Source of the DNA: a bacterium
GTDB lineage: Bacteria; Patescibacteria; Dojkabacteria; JAKAPS01; JAJZLI01
Assembly (NCBI GenBank): GCA_021805885.1
Contig: JAJZDR010000040.1
Location: 1 to 28,347 of the forward strand
DNA length: 28,347 bases
Direction of reading: 5' to 3'
Below, piece after piece: positions 15,353 through 24,063 of the stretch; positions within the stretch are counted from its first letter, which is position 1; every line of letters starts with the position of its first letter. A program made the position numbers and the translations under genes. The notes below the pieces were generated by a model. The model did not search any database. It was not told where the DNA came from and saw only the letters and a program-made list of their open reading frames with translations.

Positions 15353-17783
15353 TGAGAATTTAGATATTATACAATCCATTTTTAAAAGTGATCCCAATTT
15401 TACAAAACTCCTAAGTAGTATTAAGAACACTAGAAGGTCTCCATCTGGATGGCCTCCATCTAGATGGCCTGTTATAAATGTAAGTGGGATAGAACCCAAT
15501 ATTATTGATATTTTTGTTAAACTTGTTGATTCATGTATCCCTGGAATATCTTTCATGTATACATCCAAAAATTATAGGGCTAGTAGTTTCTCGTGTTTTA
15601 AAATAGACTTTGATTTAAAATATCACGATGTTATAGGGATACTTAATTCTTTAAATGATTTTGAAAGAGTTTCAATAATAGATAATGAAAGACAATATAC
15701 AATTTCAGGTGATCGAATAGATATATATTTGTCTGGAGAATCTATTTTTAGAATAAGTTTTTTTGCTGATGAGATAGATGAGATATCACTACGAGATTAT
15801 TTAACATTTAGGGTATTATACAAAGTAGATAAAATATACATACCAAAAAATAAAGAGATATATATATCTAGTTATGGGAGTACACTTTCAGATCGTGTAA
15901 TTCATTTTAATAATTATAGTGATATCGGTAGTAAAATGACAAGTATCATATTTGACTATGTTACTATTCCTAAAGTTTCTATATCTAGTTCTAATTTTAG
16001 AATTCTTATTCCAAGTGATATTAAAAATTTTATTATAAACTCTAAAAACTCAGTACCTGATTTTATGGAAAATGAGAAGATAGTTCTTACTGATATAGAT
16101 TTTCCTTCTGGATTTATGTCTGAAAAAGGTGAATTCGCTGTATTGACGGATAGAGAACTTTATGGAGAATTCAATTTAAATCTATATAGAGTGAAAAAGA
16201 GTAAAAGAATAGTTACTGATTTTTTGGATGGCAAAATATATGAAGGTGATTATATAGTACATATAAATCATGGAATAGGAATATATAGAGGTACCACTAT
16301 AAGAAAAACTGATAATGGTAATAAAGAATATATAAAAATTGAATATGCACAAGGAGATAAACTTTTTATCCCCCTTGAAATATCAGAAAGGATTACAAAG
16401 TATATTTCTGACAATGAGAAACCACCTAACCTTACAAGATTAGGAACATTAGAGTGGAAACATTTAAGAGAGAGAGTAGAGAAAGATATTGAAAAAATAG
16501 CCATGGATATTGTTATGACTCATGCTCAAAGAATGCTTGCTAAAAAAGTAATTCCAGATATTTCTAAAACTAATAATTGGGAGTCTGAATTTGAGGCTCA
16601 ATTTGAATATATGGAAACAAAAGATCAATTATCTGCAATCATGGATGTACGTGATGATATATATTCAGATAAAGTTATGGATAGGTTGATTGTAGGAGAT
16701 GTTGGTTTTGGTAAGACAGAAATAGCCGCACGTGCAAGTTTTATTGTCACATTTAATGGTAAACAAGTAATTATTCTTGTACCTACTACTATATTGGCTG
16801 ATCAGCACTATAATGTTTTTTTAAATAGGTTTAAAAAATTTCCTATTAATATAAAGAAAATAACAAGACATACAAGTTCAGTGGATTTAAAAAATATTTA
16901 TAAGGGAGTCTTAAATGGGAGCGTAGATATACTTATTGGGACTCATAAAGTCTTTTCAAGTAAGATAAAATTTAAAGATTTAGGGTTAATTATTGTCGAT
17001 GAAGAACAAAGGTTTGGTGTTAAACAAAAGGAAAAATTGAAACAGATAAAAAGTGATGTTGACTATCTTGCAATGAGTGCTACTCCTATTCCTCGTACTT
17101 TATACTCTGCATTTTCAGGTATCAGAGATATTAGTATTATAGCCACTGCACCCTTAGGTAGAAAAGCTATAACAACTAGTATTATAGATTTTAATATTTT
17201 AAAGTTTAAAGGAATAATTGAGGATGAAATAAAAAGGTCAGGGCAAGTATTTTTCCTCCATAATAATATTGCAACATTAAACAATATGAAATTTTTACTC
17301 CAAGGTGTTTTGCCTAGTGTAAAAATGGAAATAGGTTACGGAGGGATGAAAGGGCTTAGTGATGTAATAAAAAATTTTAAATCTAAAAAATTTGACATTT
17401 TTGTTTCAACATCAATTATTGAAAATGGTATTGATTTTCCTAATGTAAACACTATTATTATAAATCAATCTTTTAAATTTGGGCTATCTCAATTATATCA
17501 ATTTAGAGGAAGAGTAGGCAGGAGTGATATACCAGCTTTTTGTTATCTTGTGTGCCCAAAATCAACATTTAAAAATAATAAAAAAATAGCCATGAGATTA
17601 AATGCACTTGTAAAAAATCAACATGTAGGGAGTGGTTTTAATATTTCAGTCAAAGATCTTGAAATAAGAGGTGCAGGGAATCTATTAGGTGTAAAACAAC
17701 ACGGGAATATTAATAAGATAGGTTTTGATTTATATTCTCAACTTGTTCAAAAGTCTGTTGAAGAATTACAAAATAAAAAATAA
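15342..17783 (+). CDS. mfd: Transcription-repair coupling factor Mfd, short form
   Basis: About 813 residues against roughly 1150 in E. coli. Mfd removes stalled RNA polymerase and recruits UvrA. The N-terminal region before the RNA-polymerase-interaction domain is only about 300 residues and weakly UvrB-like. The interaction domain (GDYIVHINHGIGIYRG, about 300-355) and RecG-like motor follow, with Walker A GDVGFGKTE near 453, DEEQRFGV, SATPIPRTL and QFRGRVGRSD. The protein stops right after the motor (LVQKSVEELQNKK), where D7, the C-terminal inhibitory domain, would start. A TTG at 15339 is a less likely start. It overlaps pth by 11 nt. Confidence 0.93.
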   Translation: MLDNENLDIIQSIFKSDPNFTKLLSSIKNTRRSPSGWPPSRWPVINVSGIEPNIIDIFVKLVDSCIPGISFMYTSKNYRASSFSCFKIDFDLKYHDVIGILNSLNDFERVSIIDNERQYTISGDRIDIYLSGESIFRISFFADEIDEISLRDYLTFRVLYKVDKIYIPKNKEIYISSYGSTLSDRVIHFNNYSDIGSKMTSIIFDYVTIPKVSISSSNFRILIPSDIKNFIINSKNSVPDFMENEKIVLTDIDFPSGFMSEKGEFAVLTDRELYGEFNLNLYRVKKSKRIVTDFLDGKIYEGDYIVHINHGIGIYRGTTIRKTDNGNKEYIKIEYAQGDKLFIPLEISERITKYISDNEKPPNLTRLGTLEWKHLRERVEKDIEKIAMDIVMTHAQRMLAKKVIPDISKTNNWESEFEAQFEYMETKDQLSAIMDVRDDIYSDKVMDRLIVGDVGFGKTEIAARASFIVTFNGKQVIILVPTTILADQHYNVFLNRFKKFPINIKKITRHTSSVDLKNIYKGVLNGSVDILIGTHKVFSSKIKFKDLGLIIVDEEQRFGVKQKEKLKQIKSDVDYLAMSATPIPRTLYSAFSGIRDISIIATAPLGRKAITTSIIDFNILKFKGIIEDEIKRSGQVFFLHNNIATLNNMKFLLQGVLPSVKMEIGYGGMKGLSDVIKNFKSKKFDIFVSTSIIENGIDFPNVNTIIINQSFKFGLSQLYQFRGRVGRSDIPAFCYLVCPKSTFKNNKKIAMRLNALVKNQHVGSGFNISVKDLEIRGAGNLLGVKQHGNINKIGFDLYSQLVQKSVEELQNKK
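15441..15470 (+). repeat. Two 15-bp tandem repeats inside mfd
   Basis: CCATCTGGATGGCCT (15441-15455) is followed directly by CCATCTAGATGGCCT (15456-15470), one mismatch apart. The second copy contains a perfect 12-bp palindrome. In frame they encode PSGWP-PSRWP near residues 34-43 of Mfd, an unusual Pro/Trp run in a weakly conserved N-terminus. Its GC content stands out from the surroundings. Confidence 0.8.
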
Positions 17784-17808
17784 AGGTATTACTTTCTGAG
17801 TGATAATA

Positions 17809-17825
17809 TATTAATATAATTAATA
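17809..17825. repeat. Palindrome upstream of trpS
   Basis: TATTAAT (17809-17815), 3 nt, ATTAATA (17819-17825): a perfect 7-bp palindrome centred about 42 nt before the predicted trpS start point, a position where activators or repressors often bind. Being all A/T it could be chance. Confidence 0.35.
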
Positions 17826-17846
17826 GCCCTCTAATTTATTTTGTTG

Positions 17847-17852
17847 TATAAT
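17847..17852 (+). promoter_or_regulatory. -10 box of trpS, leaderless geometry
   Basis: A perfect TATAAT with 6 nt (ATTTGT) between it and ATG 17859, so the start point would fall on the A of the start codon. No good -35 is visible (TAGCCC at 17 nt) and there is no Shine-Dalgarno. The element is seen; leaderless translation is inferred. Confidence 0.6.
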
Positions 17853-17858
17853 ATTTGT

Positions 17859-18866
17859 ATGAATAGAGCAAAAAGGATACTTACTGGTGATAGACCAACT
17901 GGAAATCTTCATATAGGTCATTATGTTGGATCTTTAAAATCAAGGTTGGAATTTCAGAATGAATATGATACTTTTATACTCATTGCAGATGTACAGGCAT
18001 TGACAGATAATTTTAATACACCTTTAAAAGTAAAAGATAATATATTGGAGCTTTTGAAGGATTATTTAGCAGTTGGACTTGATCCTAATAAAGTAACATT
18101 TATACTACAGTCTCAGATTCCACAGATTGCAGAATTAACTATATTTTTTTCTAATCTTGTTAGTGTAGCTAGGTTAATGAGAAATCCTACAATTAAAAAT
18201 GAACTAAGTGATAAAAAAGATCTTTTTAAAAATTCTATTCCATATGGATTTTTGGGTTACCCAATTAGTCAAGCTGCAGATATTTCTATCTTTGATGCAG
18301 ACTTGGTCCCTGTAGGTGATGATCAAGCTCCTCATGTTGAACAAACAATTGAGATAGTGAAAAAATTTAATAGTATTTATGGTGACACTCTGAAAGTTCC
18401 TGTTTTAAAATTAGGTAATATCCCAAGACTCGTAGGTACAGATGGAAAATCTAAAATGTCTAAAAGTATTAATAATACAATTAATTTTTCTGATTCAACT
18501 GGGTCAATAAAAAGTAAGATAATGAAGATGTATACTGATCCTTTAAGGATACATGCCAGTGACAAAGGACATATTAAGGGTAATCCGTTATTTATATATC
18601 ATAATGCATTTAACATTAACAAAGAAGAAATCAAAGATTTAGAAACTAGGTATGAAAAAGGTCAAGTCGGAGATATTGAGGTTAAGGAAAAACTATTTAA
18701 AGCTGTTGATAATTTTATTAGTCCTATTAGAGAAAAAAGATTAGAATTGAATAATAAAGAAGATTATTTGTATGATATTTTAAAAACTGGGACTTTAAAG
18801 GCTAGAGAAGAAGCTCAAAATACAATTTTAAGGGTTAGAGAATCTATGAAATTATTTAATTTTTAA
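17859..18866 (+). CDS. trpS: Tryptophanyl-tRNA synthetase
   Basis: About 335 residues, normal for this class I enzyme that charges tRNA-Trp. The HIGH signature is in GDRPTGNLHIGHYVGS near residue 19 and KMSKS in GKSKMSKSINNT near residue 200. GDDQAPHVEQT is also typical. An in-frame TTG at 17841 would add MLYNIC, but the -10 box overlaps that extension, so ATG 17859 is preferred; the first residues MNRAKRILTGDRPTG align with the family start. hisS follows 19 nt later. Confidence 0.97.
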   Translation: MNRAKRILTGDRPTGNLHIGHYVGSLKSRLEFQNEYDTFILIADVQALTDNFNTPLKVKDNILELLKDYLAVGLDPNKVTFILQSQIPQIAELTIFFSNLVSVARLMRNPTIKNELSDKKDLFKNSIPYGFLGYPISQAADISIFDADLVPVGDDQAPHVEQTIEIVKKFNSIYGDTLKVPVLKLGNIPRLVGTDGKSKMSKSINNTINFSDSTGSIKSKIMKMYTDPLRIHASDKGHIKGNPLFIYHNAFNINKEEIKDLETRYEKGQVGDIEVKEKLFKAVDNFISPIREKRLELNNKEDYLYDILKTGTLKAREEAQNTILRVRESMKLFNF

Positions 18867-18885
18867 AGTTTAAATTTTTAATATT

Positions 18886-20124
18886 ATGAAAATTGATTTA
18901 AAACCGCTAAAAGGATTTAGAGATTTTTATCCAGAAGATTATCTTATAAGAGAAAAAATACTAAATGTGATGCATGAGGTATCAAGAAGTTTTGGATATT
19001 TACCATATGACGGACCAACCTTGGAAAAATCATCTATATATGAAGTTAAATCAGGAGATAATATTGCAAGAGATGAATCATATACATTCCTTGATAGAGG
19101 AGAAAGAAAGGTATCTCTAAGACCGGAAATGACCCCAACTTTAGCTCGTATGATGGCTACAAAATCTTCAGATTTCAAAAAACCTATTAGATTATATTCA
19201 ATACCCTCTATATTTAGAAATGAAAATCCCCAAAAAGGTAGATCTCGAGAATCTATGCAATATAATGCAGATATATTAGGAGAACCTTCTCTTGTGGCAG
19301 AAATAGAAATCATGGATATTTTTATAACAATACTTGAGAAATTGGGGTTTGAAAGAGGAGATTTTGAAATTAGGGTTAATAATCGTGGTTTTATGGAAAA
19401 TGTATTATCTTCTGAAACTCATGACAGTAAAGCTCTTTTTGCCTTGATAGATAGATATTTAAAATTACCTGAAAATGAATTTATAGAAGAGCTTAATAGT
19501 TTGTTAATAGATAAGAAGAATTTAGTTAAAGTTCTTGAATTTTTAAAAAATAAAGATTATAGCAATGATGAAGTCATGGTTTCTTTATTTAATTTAGCAA
19601 GGGATTTAGGAGTAAGTGATATATTGCGCTATGACCCTACTATGGTTAGAGGATTTGATTACTATACAGGTATTGTTTTTGAAATATGGGATAGAAAACT
19701 CCAATTCAAGAGAGCTATTGCAGGAGGTGGTAGATATGAGAACTTAGTGTCTCTTTTTGGGGGCGAAAAATTAGAAGGTGTTGGGGCTGCATTTTCTGAT
19801 GTAGTAATACTAGGATTACTTGATTTATTTAATAAAAAAATTAAAGTGGAGATAGGAGTTGATTATTTCATATCTACCTTTAAGGGTGTTCCTATATCAA
19901 TATATAAAGAAATTGCAGATATTTTAAGGAATAGAGGAAAAAGTGTTATTATAAATACTGCAAGTTCATGGTCTCTAACAAAGCAGTTAAGCTTTGCATC
20001 AAGTATAAAGGTATCCAAAGTTCTAATAATTGGTGATAAAGAAAGAGATAATAAGAGCATTGTGATAAAGGATTTGAATAAAAATTCTCAAGAAGAGCAA
20101 CAACTAGATATTTTTTTAAAATAA
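18886..20124 (+). CDS. hisS: Histidyl-tRNA synthetase
   Basis: A 412-residue class II synthetase of full length. Motif 2 is in PSIFRNENPQKGRSRES, preceded by LRPEMTPTLARM. The histidine-specific motif MVRGFDYYTGIVFE and motif 3 AIAGGGRYENLV are intact, and the C-terminal anticodon-binding domain (about 325-412) is present. The usual second-motif wording FRYERPQKGRYREF is altered to FRNENPQKGRSRES, a moderate divergence. There is no Shine-Dalgarno. The stop TAA shares its last A with the ATG of dnaX. Confidence 0.96.
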   Translation: MKIDLKPLKGFRDFYPEDYLIREKILNVMHEVSRSFGYLPYDGPTLEKSSIYEVKSGDNIARDESYTFLDRGERKVSLRPEMTPTLARMMATKSSDFKKPIRLYSIPSIFRNENPQKGRSRESMQYNADILGEPSLVAEIEIMDIFITILEKLGFERGDFEIRVNNRGFMENVLSSETHDSKALFALIDRYLKLPENEFIEELNSLLIDKKNLVKVLEFLKNKDYSNDEVMVSLFNLARDLGVSDILRYDPTMVRGFDYYTGIVFEIWDRKLQFKRAIAGGGRYENLVSLFGGEKLEGVGAAFSDVVILGLLDLFNKKIKVEIGVDYFISTFKGVPISIYKEIADILRNRGKSVIINTASSWSLTKQLSFASSIKVSKVLIIGDKERDNKSIVIKDLNKNSQEEQQLDIFLK

Positions 20125-21659
20125 TGGGAAGAGAGATACTATATCAAAAATATAGGCCTAAGAGATTTAAAGATATAATAGGTCAAGACCATATAGTGAA
20201 AGTACTTCAAAGTGAAGTTTTGAAGAATAATATAGCTAATGGATATTTATTTTTTGGTCCACGTGGACTAGGAAAGACTTCTATTGCAAGAATATTTGCA
20301 AATGCTATAAATTGTAGTAATCCTCAAAACGGAGAAATCTGCGGAGAGTGTAGTGAGTGTATGGCTATACAAGAGGGATCATTTATAGATCTTATAGAGA
20401 TTGATGCAGCTTCAAATAGGGGAATTGATGATATAAGGGATATAAGAAACAGGACTTACTTTACCCCAGTGATGGGTAAATTTAAAGTTTACATTATTGA
20501 TGAAGTCCATATGCTTACTCCTGAAGCTTTTAATGGACTACTAAAAATATTAGAAGAACCTCCTTCTAGTGTGGTATTTATTTTAGCAACTACAGAAGTT
20601 CATAAAGTTCCTAAAACTATAGTCTCTAGGTGCCAAAGATTTGACTTCAATCCTGCAAGTAGGGAAGATATTTTAAAACAGATAAACTATATAATAAATG
20701 AAGAAAATTTCAGGATAAAAGACGAGATTAGAGATTTAATAGTTGCAAAGTCAGAGGGTAGCTTCAGAGATTCTCTAACCAATATACAGAAAATTATCAA
20801 TGTTAGAGATGATATGTCGTATGAAGAAGCACTTACAATATTAGGTGTATCTGGAGAAAGAGAAATATTTGATCTATGGAATAATATATTTGAGGGCAAT
20901 ATAGACTCAGAGATAGATAGGATAGAAAAAAGTTCTATGAATATAGCTACTTTTATAAAAGATTCATTAGATATTTTTAGAAAAGTTTTGATTTATAAAA
21001 TTACCAAAGAAGATGTTAATAATATATCAGAATTAAATGTTTCTGATTATTCAACTTCAGATATAGTAAATATTATAAATATATTGATAAAAGCTTTAGA
21101 TAATCTCCGTATTTCTTCTCTACCTATATTATCTCTAGAAATTGCTCTTGTCAAGGTTATTAATTCGTTAAATATAAATAGTCCCGCTGATAATCTAAAT
21201 AATGTGAAGACAGAACCTATTAAAAAACCTGTAGAAAAAGTCTTTATACCTAAAAAAGATAAAATTAAAAATAATCATATAGATGATTTACCTAGTCTGG
21301 ATGAAGATTTAGATGAAACAATAAGGTCTAGGTGGATAGATGTGATAGAAGGAACTAAACCTTTCAATCATCATATGAGTGGGTTTCTATCAAGATCTTC
21401 TTTTGAAATTAATAAAAATAATTTTATAATTATCGTGCCATTTCAGTTTTATAAAGACATGTTAATGGTTGAGAAAAGTAAGGAACATATGGTAAATATT
21501 TTGAAAAATATGTTTAATACAAATTTTAAAATTAATGTTAAGGTTCAAAAAGATGTTGTACCGATATTGTCACCATTAAGTGAGTCATCAGCTGATAATA
21601 CAGAGGAATCTGGAATATCAGAAAATGATCTTAAAGATGTTTTTGATGTAGCAGACTGA
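20124..21659 (+). CDS. dnaX: DNA polymerase III subunit gamma/tau
   Basis: A 511-residue clamp-loader ATPase. Walker A GPRGLGKT at 45-52, a zinc site with CSNPQNGEICGECSEC at about 65-80, Walker B DEVHML near 126, sensor 1 ATTEVHKVP and the arginine-finger SRC motif. A C-terminal region of about 200 residues may serve the tau-like tail. No slippery frameshift site in a proper phase was found, so a single product is likely. The start overlaps the hisS stop by 1 nt. dnaX, ybaB and recR follow the common bacterial order, although a gap and possible promoter precede ybaB. Confidence 0.97.
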   Translation: MGREILYQKYRPKRFKDIIGQDHIVKVLQSEVLKNNIANGYLFFGPRGLGKTSIARIFANAINCSNPQNGEICGECSECMAIQEGSFIDLIEIDAASNRGIDDIRDIRNRTYFTPVMGKFKVYIIDEVHMLTPEAFNGLLKILEEPPSSVVFILATTEVHKVPKTIVSRCQRFDFNPASREDILKQINYIINEENFRIKDEIRDLIVAKSEGSFRDSLTNIQKIINVRDDMSYEEALTILGVSGEREIFDLWNNIFEGNIDSEIDRIEKSSMNIATFIKDSLDIFRKVLIYKITKEDVNNISELNVSDYSTSDIVNIINILIKALDNLRISSLPILSLEIALVKVINSLNINSPADNLNNVKTEPIKKPVEKVFIPKKDKIKNNHIDDLPSLDEDLDETIRSRWIDVIEGTKPFNHHMSGFLSRSSFEINKNNFIIIVPFQFYKDMLMVEKSKEHMVNILKNMFNTNFKINVKVQKDVVPILSPLSESSADNTEESGISENDLKDVFDVAD

Positions 21660-21670
21660 AATGTTGTTAA

Positions 21671-21700
21671 TAAAAGCCTTTATATTTAGCTTTTAGTATT
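21671..21700 (+). terminator. Weak terminator-like hairpin after dnaX
   Basis: TAAAAGC (21671-21677) pairs perfectly with GCTTTTA (21689-21695) over an 11-nt loop, followed by GTATTTTTAAT. The stem is AT-rich and the T-run short, so termination would be leaky at best. Confidence 0.35.
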
Positions 21701-21701
21701 T

Positions 21702-21743
21702 TTAATATATGTTAATATATGTTAATATTATAAACATTATACT
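21702..21743 (+). promoter_or_regulatory. 10-bp direct repeats and -10 box before ybaB
   Basis: TTAATATATG occurs twice in tandem (21702-21711, 21712-21721), with a partial third copy TTAATATTA (21722-21730). One helical turn per repeat would place the copies on the same DNA face. A -10 box TATACT (21738-21743) follows; no good -35 is seen. It may be a promoter with an upstream AT element or regulator site for ybaB. Confidence 0.4.
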
Positions 21744-21764
21744 TAATTTATTGGAGAAATAATT

Positions 21765-22070
21765 ATGGCGAATCCTTTTTCACAAGCAAGAGATTTAATG
21801 AAACTACAGGGAGAGGTTAAGAAGATGCAGAAAGATATGGAAGGTAAAAAATTCATGGGTGAGTCTAAGAAAGCTTTTGTTAAAATCTACCTGAATGGTA
21901 CTGGAGAGATTATAGATATAGTTATAGATGACATACTTATGGATATGGAGAGGAAAGTAGACCTTGTATCCCATATAAAAGATGCTTATAAGGACGCACA
22001 AAAGAAGATGTCTAAAGATATGGCGAAGGATATGGATCTCTCAAAACTAAAGAATTTTATGGGTGTTTGA
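21765..22070 (+). CDS. Nucleoid-associated protein YbaB/EbfC
   Basis: A 101-residue YbaB-family DNA-binding protein. It opens with MANPFSQARDLMKLQGEVKKMQ, a coiled-coil helix rich in K, M and E, then a short beta region (KAFVKIYLNGTGEIIDIVID), then a charged C-terminal helix, which is the YbaB fold in order. Homologues bind DNA as dimers. A GGAG site (21753-21756) lies 8 nt before the ATG. Position between dnaX and recR supports the call. Confidence 0.94.
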   Translation: MANPFSQARDLMKLQGEVKKMQKDMEGKKFMGESKKAFVKIYLNGTGEIIDIVIDDILMDMERKVDLVSHIKDAYKDAQKKMSKDMAKDMDLSKLKNFMGV

Positions 22071-22073
22071 ATT

Positions 22074-22688
22074 ATGGATCAAGATCCAATTTTATCATTA
22101 CAAAAAGAATTTGAAAGAATGCCTAGTATAGGAGCAAAATCAGCTTTGAGAATGGCGTATTTCTATATATATAATAAAAAAAATATTCCTTTTCTAGAGA
22201 AAGCTTTAAAAGATATTTATCTTAATATTGAAAATTGCAATATTTGTCACATGATTACACATAAAGATCAGAATCCTTGCTCTTATTGCTCTGATTCAAA
22301 TCGTAATAAATATCAAATATGTGTTGTAGAAAATACTACAGATTTATTATCTATAGAGAAATCTAATTCATATAAAGGTTTATATCATGTTCTTGGAGGA
22401 GTAATATCTCCTTTAAGTAATATTAGAGAAGAAGATTTATATATTAAAGATCTTTTGATTAGGGTAAAATCTATTAATAGTAAAGATAGCATAGAAATAA
22501 TACTAGCAACAAATTTTACTGTTGAGGGGGATGCTACAGCTACATATATAAAGAATCTATTAAAGGATATTCCTAATGTGAAATTTACTAGATTAGCATC
22601 AGGGTTGCCAGCAGGTTCTGATTTAGAATATGTTGATTCATATACAATAGGTAGAGCTATTGATAAAAGAAGTGATTATGGTAGTTAA
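22074..22688 (+). CDS. recR: Recombination protein RecR
   Basis: A 204-residue partner of RecF/RecO in gap repair and RecA loading. The helix-hairpin-helix region FERMPSIGAKSALRMAYF is at about 12-30. The C4 zinc motif uses CNIC and CSYC (about 56-75), and the Toprim domain reads VVENTTDLLSIEKS and LATNFTVEGDATATYI, with a final SGLPAGSDLEYVD. It starts 3 nt after ybaB. The last 11 nt overlap cysS if that gene starts at 22678. Confidence 0.96.
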   Translation: MDQDPILSLQKEFERMPSIGAKSALRMAYFYIYNKKNIPFLEKALKDIYLNIENCNICHMITHKDQNPCSYCSDSNRNKYQICVVENTTDLLSIEKSNSYKGLYHVLGGVISPLSNIREEDLYIKDLLIRVKSINSKDSIEIILATNFTVEGDATATYIKNLLKDIPNVKFTRLASGLPAGSDLEYVDSYTIGRAIDKRSDYGS

Positions 22689-24063
22689 GCTCAAAGATAC
22701 ACAAACTGGACTTAGTGAATTAAATCCTATAAAAGATAACATACTAAAAATATATACTTGTGGGCCTACAGTATATAATTATATTTCTATTGGGAATTTA
22801 AGAACATATATTGCATCTGATATTCTAAAAAAAGGTTTGTCATACATTGGGTATGATATAGAAGATGTTATGAATATTACAGATGTAGGACACCTTGTTA
22901 CAGACTCTGATACTGGTGAAGATAAGCTTGATAAAAAAGCTAGATCAGAAGGTAAGAGTGCTTATGAAATAGCAGATTTTTATACAAAATATTTCTACTT
23001 TTCAATAGAAAAAGTAAATATTAAATTACCAAAAATAATATCTAAAGCAACTGATAATATAGATAAACAGATAGAAATAATCCAAATACTTGATAAAAAA
23101 GGTTTGGTATATAAGACGAATACTGGTGTTTATTTTGATATATCAAAAATAATGGATTATGAAGACCTATTAGGGCAAGATATAAAAAAACAGAAAATCG
23201 CCTCTAGGGAAGATGTAAAAATAGATATGACAAAAAAGAATCAAGCGGATTTTAGATTATGGCAAACTGAGTATCCAAATCATGAAATGCAATGGGATAG
23301 CCCATGGGGAAGGGGATTTCCTGGTTGGCATATTGAATGTGCGGCTATTGTGAATAAATTCCTTGGTAACTATATTGATATACATACTGGAGGGAATGAC
23401 CTTATTTTCCCACATCATTTTAATGAGAAACTTATATCTGAATCTGCATTTGATACAAAATTTGTAAATTTTTGGGTTCACTCTGGATTGCTCATTATTG
23501 AAGGTGAGAAGATGTCAAAAAGTTTAGAGAATGTATACACGATAGATGATATAGAGAATAAAGATTTTGATCCTTTATCACTAAGATATCTATATCTTAC
23601 TTCTCATTATTCTACAAAATTGAATTTTACATTTTCATCACTGCAATCAGCTCAAAATGCTTTATTTAGAATATATAATTTTATTAAACTAAATAGATCT
23701 TTGTTTGATAAAGATAAAAAAATAGATCTAAGATATAAAAATAAATTTGAAGAAAAAATTGCAAATAATATTGATTCTCCTGGTATGATTGATGTGTTGT
23801 GGCAGGTTATAAAAGATAGAGATTTAGATACTTCTTTAAAAATTGCTACTATCCTTGATTTTGATAGGGTATTATCTTTGAATCTATATAAATATCTTTT
23901 AGATGAAGAAATTCCTGAAGATATAAATAATATGATATTAGAGAGGAAAAAATACAGAGATAATAAGGATTGGGGAGAGGCAGATAATATACGTTTAAAA
24001 ATTGAAGAGAATGGTTATATTGTTATAGATTTAAAAGATAATACTTTTGTAATTAAAAAATAG
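22678..24063 (+). CDS. cysS: Cysteinyl-tRNA synthetase
   Basis: About 461 residues from ATG 22678, a class I synthetase of normal length. Zinc ligand Cys28 is in YTCGPTVYNY, the second Cys in GWHIECAAIV, and the His/Glu pair in FPHHFNEKLIS. KMSKS is intact (GEKMSKSLENVY). The HIGH-type motif, usually HIGN in CysRS, reads SIGN: Ser37 replaces the first His. With this start Cys28 matches the E. coli numbering, which favours it over the upstream in-frame TTG at 22660. A weak AGAAG precedes the ATG. The stop abuts the cca start. Confidence 0.95.
   Translation: MVVKLKDTQTGLSELNPIKDNILKIYTCGPTVYNYISIGNLRTYIASDILKKGLSYIGYDIEDVMNITDVGHLVTDSDTGEDKLDKKARSEGKSAYEIADFYTKYFYFSIEKVNIKLPKIISKATDNIDKQIEIIQILDKKGLVYKTNTGVYFDISKIMDYEDLLGQDIKKQKIASREDVKIDMTKKNQADFRLWQTEYPNHEMQWDSPWGRGFPGWHIECAAIVNKFLGNYIDIHTGGNDLIFPHHFNEKLISESAFDTKFVNFWVHSGLLIIEGEKMSKSLENVYTIDDIENKDFDPLSLRYLYLTSHYSTKLNFTFSSLQSAQNALFRIYNFIKLNRSLFDKDKKIDLRYKNKFEEKIANNIDSPGMIDVLWQVIKDRDLDTSLKIATILDFDRVLSLNLYKYLLDEEIPEDINNMILERKKYRDNKDWGEADNIRLKIEENGYIVIDLKDNTFVIKK

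Noticed and set aside
20124..21659. Programmed frameshift in dnaX producing a short gamma form
   Set aside because: The A-rich stretch near 21253 reads CCT AAA AAA GAT; its phase and length do not match a -1 slippery heptamer or a slippage run of nine or more A.
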